This document shows positions 5,405-9,931 of a stretch of DNA of 9,931 bases, piece by piece; positions within the stretch are counted from its first letter, which is position 1, and every line of letters begins with the position of its first letter. The notes beneath the pieces are model-generated. The model made no database searches and was not told the origin of the DNA. It worked only from the letters and a program-made list of their open reading frames with translations. The translations under genes and the position numbers were made by a program. Origin of the DNA: Thiotrichaceae bacterium UBA7359 (GTDB taxonomy: Bacteria; Pseudomonadota; Gammaproteobacteria; Eutrophobiales; Eutrophobiaceae); NCBI GenBank assembly GCA_905182825.1, contig CAJJDJ010000188.1, positions 1 to 9,931 on the forward strand. The letters are read 5' to 3'.

Positions 5405-7093
5405 ATGCTTGATATTTTGTCTAAACAACACATCTTAGCCAAAGAAGGCTTTAACCGATGGTTAATAGCCCCTGCTGCTTTAGGAATCCATCTTTGTATC
5501 GGTTCCGTATATGCATGGAGTCTATTTAACCCGTCTCTTATTAAACGTCTCGGTGTTGTTACAAGTTCCGCAGACGATTGGACACTTAAAAGTGTTGTTT
5601 GGGTATTTACTGTCGCGATTGTCTTTCTTGGTCTATCCGCCGCAGTTGCAGGGAAATGGCTAGAAAAAGTTGGTCCGCGTATGGTCGGGACTGTTGCCGC
5701 TTTTTGTTGGGGTGGCGGCTTTGTGATCGGTGGTGTCGGCATAATGACTGGGCATCTTTGGTTGCTTTATCTCGGCTATGGCGTTATTGGCGGTTGTGGA
5801 TTAGGTCTCGGTTATATCTCACCAGTCAGTACATTGATACGCTGGTTTCCAGACAGACGTGGTATGGCAACGGGCATAGCCATTATGGGATTTGGTGGTG
5901 GTGCGATGATCGCAAAGTTCATGATCGAACCGTTTATTAAGATATTTTATAAAGCACCTGATTATCTGGGAACAGTTAAAAGTGTCTCTTTAACAACGGA
6001 TGAATCAGGGCGTCGCTTGGCTGAAATAGCCGGCAATTTGCAAGAAGTTGTTATCGTTGGGACAAATGATATTGCCAATATGCTTGTACCTGGAGATGCC
6101 GGAGTTTATGTCGTTGGAACCGGCACAGTGGGCGTTGCAGAAGCATTCTTCACCTTAGGTGCTATCTATTTTGTCATTATGTTGTGCGCGGCATTTGGTT
6201 ATCGCGTGCCTAGTGAAGGCTGGAAACCCAAGGGATGGAAACCACCAACAGAAGATACTCAACATGTAATGATCAGCCAACACAGCGTTCATATCGATGA
6301 GGCACTAAAAACACCTCAATTCTATCAACTCTGGGTTGTGCTCTGTTTTAATGTGACCGCAGGAATCGGAGTATTGGCAGTCGCAAAGACTATGATGAAT
6401 GAAATCTTTGGCTCTACCCTACCCAGCATTGTTGATTTTGGTTTTGCATCTACATATGTATTGATGATCAGTGCTTTCAATATGGTAGGACGATTTGTCT
6501 GGGCCAGCGCGTCAGATTATCTTGGTCGTCGCAATACCTATTGGGTCTTCTTTACACTTGGCATTATTTTATATTGTTCAATTCCTTATACGGCGCAACA
6601 GGTTAGCGTGAACCCTTCTGTTGTGTGGTTGGTTTATTTCTATGCCGCAACGATGATTATCTTCACCATGTATGGTGGCGGTTTTGCCACAATTCCTGCT
6701 TATTTAGCAGATATCTTTGGTACCAAGTTTGTTGGTGGCATTCATGGTCGACTTCTCACTGCTTGGGCAAGCGCGGGTGTTTTCGGTCCTCTAGCTATTA
6801 CTTCACTTCGCGAGATATCAGTTAAGAATGCTATAAATGACCTCATCACCAAGATAAGTCCCTCTGATTTTCAAGCTAAATTTGGTGCTGGTGTTGAACA
6901 ATTAGATCAATTAGTCACTGCAAAAACGGTGACTATAAGTAAATTGATGGAAATAGCACCGGCTGGAACAGTCGATCCAACATCAAGTCTCTACAACACA
7001 ACGATGTACCTGATGGCGGTCATCTTATTTGTCGCATTGATAGCTAATGCGATGATGCGACCGGTCAACCCTAAACATCATATGAAAGATTAG
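5405..7093 (+). CDS. OFA-family MFS transporter with two large loops
   Basis: This is a twelve-segment inner-membrane carrier resembling the oxalate/formate antiporter (OFA) branch of the major facilitator superfamily. Membrane segments run at about 19–41, 64–88, 93–116, 118–148, 153–178, 244–266, 309–335, 345–368, 379–398, 406–438, 443–468 and 533–552. Family-like stretches include GSVYAWSLFNPSL, a loop 2–3 motif (GKWLEKVGPR), GLGLGYISPVSTLIRWFPDRRGMATG, and YGGGFATIPAYLADIFGTK near TM10. At 562 residues it is well above the roughly 400–430 usual for OFA members; the extra length lies in the TM5–6 and TM11–12 loops, both expected outside. The substrate is unknown: small carboxylates are typical of the family, but nothing here fixes it. 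GGGGAG lies 10 nt before the ATG. The promoter is not clear. It is divergent from the cobalamin operon and coupled to the next small gene. Confidence 0.88.
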   Translation: MLDILSKQHILAKEGFNRWLIAPAALGIHLCIGSVYAWSLFNPSLIKRLGVVTSSADDWTLKSVVWVFTVAIVFLGLSAAVAGKWLEKVGPRMVGTVAAFCWGGGFVIGGVGIMTGHLWLLYLGYGVIGGCGLGLGYISPVSTLIRWFPDRRGMATGIAIMGFGGGAMIAKFMIEPFIKIFYKAPDYLGTVKSVSLTTDESGRRLAEIAGNLQEVVIVGTNDIANMLVPGDAGVYVVGTGTVGVAEAFFTLGAIYFVIMLCAAFGYRVPSEGWKPKGWKPPTEDTQHVMISQHSVHIDEALKTPQFYQLWVVLCFNVTAGIGVLAVAKTMMNEIFGSTLPSIVDFGFASTYVLMISAFNMVGRFVWASASDYLGRRNTYWVFFTLGIILYCSIPYTAQQVSVNPSVVWLVYFYAATMIIFTMYGGGFATIPAYLADIFGTKFVGGIHGRLLTAWASAGVFGPLAITSLREISVKNAINDLITKISPSDFQAKFGAGVEQLDQLVTAKTVTISKLMEIAPAGTVDPTSSLYNTTMYLMAVILFVALIANAMMRPVNPKHHMKD

Positions 7094-7103
7094 GAGAAAT
7101 ATA

Positions 7104-7367
7104 GTGTCTTTTTCATTCAGTAATGCAACAGAAGTATTTATTTTTATTATCCTATGCTCTGTCTATGTATGCAGCATACTTTGGATATATGGTGATTCGG
7201 CCACACGTGATATGGGAATAAAGGGGGCAATATTGCCACTAATCTTCGTTATCGCAGCCGCATTGGCACTGACAAAAGGCATGACTTGGGCTTTATTGGC
7301 TTGGCCTATTGGTTATATAGCTTGGTTTTTTATTAGGCCAAAATCTTCACACACCATCACAGAGTAA
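7104..7367 (+). CDS. Small 87-residue membrane protein coupled to the OFA transporter
   Basis: Not recognised as a named family. The product has about three hydrophobic stretches (10–30, 40–57, 61–78) and short polar ends; YGDSATRDMGIKG lies between the first two, and WPIGYIAWFFIRP closes the last. That D-A-x-R-D-x-G-x-x-G / W-P-x-G pattern vaguely recalls short integral-membrane domains of the phospholipase-D N-terminal type, but this is weak. It starts with GTG, and its SD AGGAGA (7092–7097, 6-nt spacing) overlaps the TAG stop of the transporter, so translation is probably coupled. A role as an accessory subunit or stabiliser of the transporter is inferred from that arrangement only. Confidence 0.8.
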   Translation: MSFSFSNATEVFIFIILCSVYVCSILWIYGDSATRDMGIKGAILPLIFVIAAALALTKGMTWALLAWPIGYIAWFFIRPKSSHTITE

Positions 7368-7394
7368 GTAATTAGCACAACCAAGCTGCAATTC

Positions 7395-7423
7395 TTGGAA
7401 TAATAAGTACCTTAGTCTATAAT
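7395..7423 (+). promoter_or_regulatory. Predicted sigma-70 promoter of metH
   Basis: TTGGAA (7395–7400) and a perfect TATAAT (7418–7423) are separated by exactly 17 nt. Transcription would begin near 7430, about 10 nt before the first paired base of the SAH riboswitch. This makes metH independent of the upstream transporter pair. Confidence 0.75.
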
Positions 7424-7440
7424 CTACAACCTCAAAACAC

Positions 7441-7512
7441 GTTCTGAGGAGCGCTGCGACGACAGATTTTGCTGTTGCCAGGCTCAGGACGGACTTAGAA
7501 GAAACCGCGCTC
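7441..7512 (+). ncRNA. S-adenosylhomocysteine (SAH) riboswitch
   Basis: The sequence fits the SAH riboswitch consensus. P1 is 8 bp (GTTCTGAG 7441–7448 with CTCAGGAC 7483–7490, one G·T). The conserved GAGCGCTGC follows P1. The P2 hairpin covers about 7457–7478, ending in GCCAGGCTC. The 3' strand AACCGCGCTC supplies GCGCTC (7507–7512), which pairs with GAGCGC (7449–7454) to make the pseudoknot. This class senses SAH, the product of methyltransferases, and is known to raise expression of SAH-recycling genes such as ahcY and metH. Its place right after a strong promoter and before metH agrees. Confidence 0.93.
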
Positions 7513-7592
7513 GCTTAATGTACAACCTAAGCGAGATGATGGCACATCATTAATCCGTCAATCGTTTTAATTACAGAGAAGAAAATAAGCGA
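7510..7592 (+). promoter_or_regulatory. SAH riboswitch expression platform with alternative pairings
   Basis: CTCGCTTA (7510–7517) forms a perfect 8-bp hairpin with TAAGCGAG (7528–7535). Its first three bases are also the end of the pseudoknot strand. Seven of the same bases (7511–7517) are also complementary to a second TAAGCGA at 7586–7592, one base before the metH ATG. A small hairpin ATGATG/CATCAT (7536–7550) and GACGGA/TCCGTC (7488–7493 with 7554–7559) offer further alternatives. No T run follows, so control of ribosome access is more likely than termination. Confidence 0.65.
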
Positions 7593-7593
7593 A

Positions 7594-9931
7594 ATGACGG
7601 ACAAGACAGAACAAATTAAGCAACTCATGGCAGAACGCATCCTGGTTTTGGATGGAGCTATGGGTACGATGATTCAGTCCTATAACTTAGAAGAGGAAGA
7701 TTATCGTGCTCAGAGATTTAGTGAACACCCTTGTGATGTAAAGGGAAATAATGACCTCCTATCACTGACTCGCCCCGACATTATAAAAGCGATTCATGGT
7801 GCCTATTTTGATGCTGGTGCGGATATTGTTGAAACAAACACATTTAATTCGACTTCAGTAGCTATGGCAGATTACCAGATGGAAGATATCGTCTACGAGC
7901 TTAATAGAAAAAGTGCTGCCCTCGCTCGTTCTGTTGCTGATGAATTCGAAACGAAAACAGGTGATTTGAAGTTTGTCGCGGGTGTCATCGGTCCAACAAA
8001 CCGTACTTGTTCGATTTCTCCTGATGTAAACAATCCTGGTTATAGAAATATCACTTATGAAGAGCTGGTCGAATCTTATACTGAGGCATTACGTGGGCTG
8101 ATTGATGGTGGTTCAGACCTGATTTTAGTCGAAACTGTCTTTGATACTCTTAATGCTAAAGCAGCATTATTTGCGATCGACCAGTTTTACGAGAGTCAAG
8201 ACATTAATCGACCTATTATGATCTCTGGGACTATTACCGATGCCTCAGGACGTACTTTGACTGGTCAAACCACTGAGGCCTTTTGGAACTCAGTAAGACA
8301 TTGCAAACCACTGACAATAGGTTTGAATTGTGCTTTAGGACCCAGTGACTTACGTCAATATATTGAAGAGCTTTCTAGCTTTTCTCAGTGCTATATAAGC
8401 GCTCATCCTAATGCAGGTTTACCTAATGAATTCGGTGAATATGATCTAGATGCTGAGCCCATGTCAGATCATATTCAGGAATGGGCTAAATCTGGGTTAT
8501 TAAACATAGTCGGTGGTTGCTGTGGTACTTCTCCTGCCCATATTAAAGCTATGGCTAATGCGGTAGGTGACATAAGACCAAGACAGTTGCCTGCTTTACC
8601 AACATATCAGAGACTGAGTGGTTTGGAGCCTTTCAATATCACCCCAGATGTGAATTTTGTGAATGTCGGTGAACGTACAAATGTTGCTGGCTCACCTAGA
8701 TTTCTTAAATTGATCAAAGAAGATGAAGATCTGGATACTGCTTTAGAAGTAGCAAGGCAGCAGGTCGAAAACGGAGCACAGATTATCGATATCTGTATGG
8801 ATGAAGGCATGCTCGACTCCGAAATGTTAATGGCTGAATTTCTAAAATTAATCGCATCTGAACCAGATATCTGTCGCGTTCCTATTATGATTGATTCCTC
8901 CAAATGGTCTGTCATTGAATCGGGGCTGCGGTGCGTTCAAGGTAAATGTGTTGTTAATTCGATTAGTCTGAAAGAAGGCGAAGAAAAATTTATTCAATAC
9001 GCAAAACTAGTTAAACGTTACGGCGCTGCAGTTGTTGTCATGGCATTTGATGAAACAGGTCAAGCTGATACAACAGAAAGACGGTTTCAACTTTGCAAAC
9101 GTTCATATGACATATTGGTCGATAAAGTTGGTTTTTCTCCAGAAGATATTATCTTTGATCCAAACATTCTAACTGTCGCAACAGGTATGGAAGAACACAA
9201 TAATTATGCTGTATCTTTCTTTGAAGCAACACAATTAATTAAAAAACACTTACCCCATGCTCTAGTTAGTGGCGGACTAAGTAATGTTTCATTTTCATTC
9301 AGAGGCAATAATCCAGTGCGCGAGGCAATGCATTCTTCTTTCCTTTATCACGCTATTCAATCTGGTATGGATATGGCTATTGTTAATGCCGGACAACTCG
9401 GTATTTATAATGAAATTCCAAAAGATCTCTTGGTATACATAGAAGACGTCTTATTAAATAGAAAAAATGATGCGACTGACCGTTTAGTTGAATTTTCTGA
9501 AACAGTTGAAGGTGGTGCTGCAAAAGAAAAAAAAATTGATCTTGAATGGCGCAAGGACACTGTCGAAGAACGACTCGCACACGCATTAGTTAAAGGTATT
9601 GCTGATTATGTTGTTGAAGATACCGAAGAAGCACGACAACAAGCAAAGAAACCAATACATGTTATCGAAGGCCCATTGATGGATGGAATGAATGTTGTTG
9701 GTGATTTATTTGGTGCAGGTAAAATGTTCTTGCCACAAGTGGTCAAGAGCGCGCGTGTAATGAAAAAAGCAGTTGCTCATTTGATCCCATATATAGAAGC
9801 AGAAAAAGGTGACGGAAAAATACAAAGTAATGGCAAGATTATTATGGCGACAGTTAAAGGTGATGTTCATGATATTGGCAAGAATATTGTTGGTGTCGTT
9901 TTACAGTGTAATAATTTTGAAGTATTCGACC
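7594..9931 (+). CDS. metH: Cobalamin-dependent methionine synthase MetH (3' end outside window)
   Basis: MetH transfers a methyl group from methyltetrahydrofolate to homocysteine through enzyme-bound cobalamin. The 779 complete codons here cover three of the four modules. The homocysteine module (about 1–325) has DGAMGTMIQ and zinc ligands C246, C309 and C310 (GLNCALGP and GGCCGT). The folate module (about 350–615) has NVGERTNVAGS, IDSSKW, VNSIS and VSGGLSNVSFSFRG. The cap and the beginning of the B12 module follow (EGPLMDGMNVVGDLFG, then DVHDIGKNI, His759 being the lower axial cobalt ligand, the same number as in E. coli). The B12 fold's remainder and the AdoMet reactivation domain lie beyond the end. 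ATG 7594 is chosen by alignment and by its place after the riboswitch; the ribosome site is weak. C401 in DICMDEG replaces a usual Asn. No stop or frameshift is seen. Confidence 0.97.
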   Translation, partial: MTDKTEQIKQLMAERILVLDGAMGTMIQSYNLEEEDYRAQRFSEHPCDVKGNNDLLSLTRPDIIKAIHGAYFDAGADIVETNTFNSTSVAMADYQMEDIVYELNRKSAALARSVADEFETKTGDLKFVAGVIGPTNRTCSISPDVNNPGYRNITYEELVESYTEALRGLIDGGSDLILVETVFDTLNAKAALFAIDQFYESQDINRPIMISGTITDASGRTLTGQTTEAFWNSVRHCKPLTIGLNCALGPSDLRQYIEELSSFSQCYISAHPNAGLPNEFGEYDLDAEPMSDHIQEWAKSGLLNIVGGCCGTSPAHIKAMANAVGDIRPRQLPALPTYQRLSGLEPFNITPDVNFVNVGERTNVAGSPRFLKLIKEDEDLDTALEVARQQVENGAQIIDICMDEGMLDSEMLMAEFLKLIASEPDICRVPIMIDSSKWSVIESGLRCVQGKCVVNSISLKEGEEKFIQYAKLVKRYGAAVVVMAFDETGQADTTERRFQLCKRSYDILVDKVGFSPEDIIFDPNILTVATGMEEHNNYAVSFFEATQLIKKHLPHALVSGGLSNVSFSFRGNNPVREAMHSSFLYHAIQSGMDMAIVNAGQLGIYNEIPKDLLVYIEDVLLNRKNDATDRLVEFSETVEGGAAKEKKIDLEWRKDTVEERLAHALVKGIADYVVEDTEEARQQAKKPIHVIEGPLMDGMNVVGDLFGAGKMFLPQVVKSARVMKKAVAHLIPYIEAEKGDGKIQSNGKIIMATVKGDVHDIGKNIVGVVLQCNNFEVFD

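Noticed and set aside
5401..5742. Minus-strand open frame of 113 codons
   Set aside because: It is antisense to the first membrane segments of the OFA transporter, whose protein sequence is clearly the conserved one.
7381..7398. CCAAG/CTTGG hairpin as a terminator after the small membrane protein
   Set aside because: The stem is only 5 bp, has no T run, and overlaps the predicted -35 of metH.
8607..8915. Minus-strand open frame of 102 codons
   Set aside because: It is antisense to the conserved MetH folate module, with no motif or ribosome site.

Overview
The window is about 9.9 kb of compact, AT-rich chromosomal DNA. It most likely comes from a gammaproteobacterium. The dksA–gluQ pairing, a MetH very close in sequence to the enterobacterial enzyme, a proteobacterial-type S-adenosylhomocysteine (SAH) riboswitch and a TonB-dependent outer-membrane receptor all point that way. 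I cannot name the genus. No mobile element, CRISPR array, rRNA or tRNA was seen.

Layout. (1) Positions 1–1392, plus strand: dksA (5' end outside or at the window edge), then gluQ, the glutamyl-Q tRNA(Asp) synthetase. gluQ follows in the same reading frame after one TGA and has no ATG, GTG or TTG before its first catalytic motif. (2) Positions 1393–1762: a 370-base, very AT-rich convergent gap with a perfect 22-bp palindrome, a consensus -10 hexamer and several hairpins. (3) Positions 5276 down to 1763, minus strand: a cobalamin operon made of promoter, cobalamin riboswitch, RBS-sequestering hairpin, a BtuB-like TonB-dependent receptor, a DUF6580/BtuM-like membrane protein and a PduO-type cob(I)alamin adenosyltransferase. 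(4) Positions 5405–7367, plus strand: an OFA-family MFS transporter with two large loops and a coupled 87-residue membrane protein. (5) Positions 7395–9931, plus strand: a sigma-70-like promoter, a SAH riboswitch with competing downstream pairings, and metH (cobalamin-dependent methionine synthase), which runs off the window just after its cobalamin-binding motif.

How it fits together. The minus-strand operon looks like a minimal corrinoid uptake and activation set: outer-membrane import, a candidate single-protein inner-membrane step, and adenosylation. No BtuCDF genes are present here. AdoCbl made by the last gene would be the natural ligand to shut the operon off through the riboswitch. 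metH, the B12 consumer, lies 2.3 kb away and is controlled by its by-product pathway through SAH. The most unusual points are the candidate BtuM-like step with an intramembrane Cys, the repeated anti-RBS 7-mer downstream of the SAH riboswitch, the ATT-start/in-frame TGA junction of dksA–gluQ, and a Cys replacing the usual Asn in the MetH folate module.
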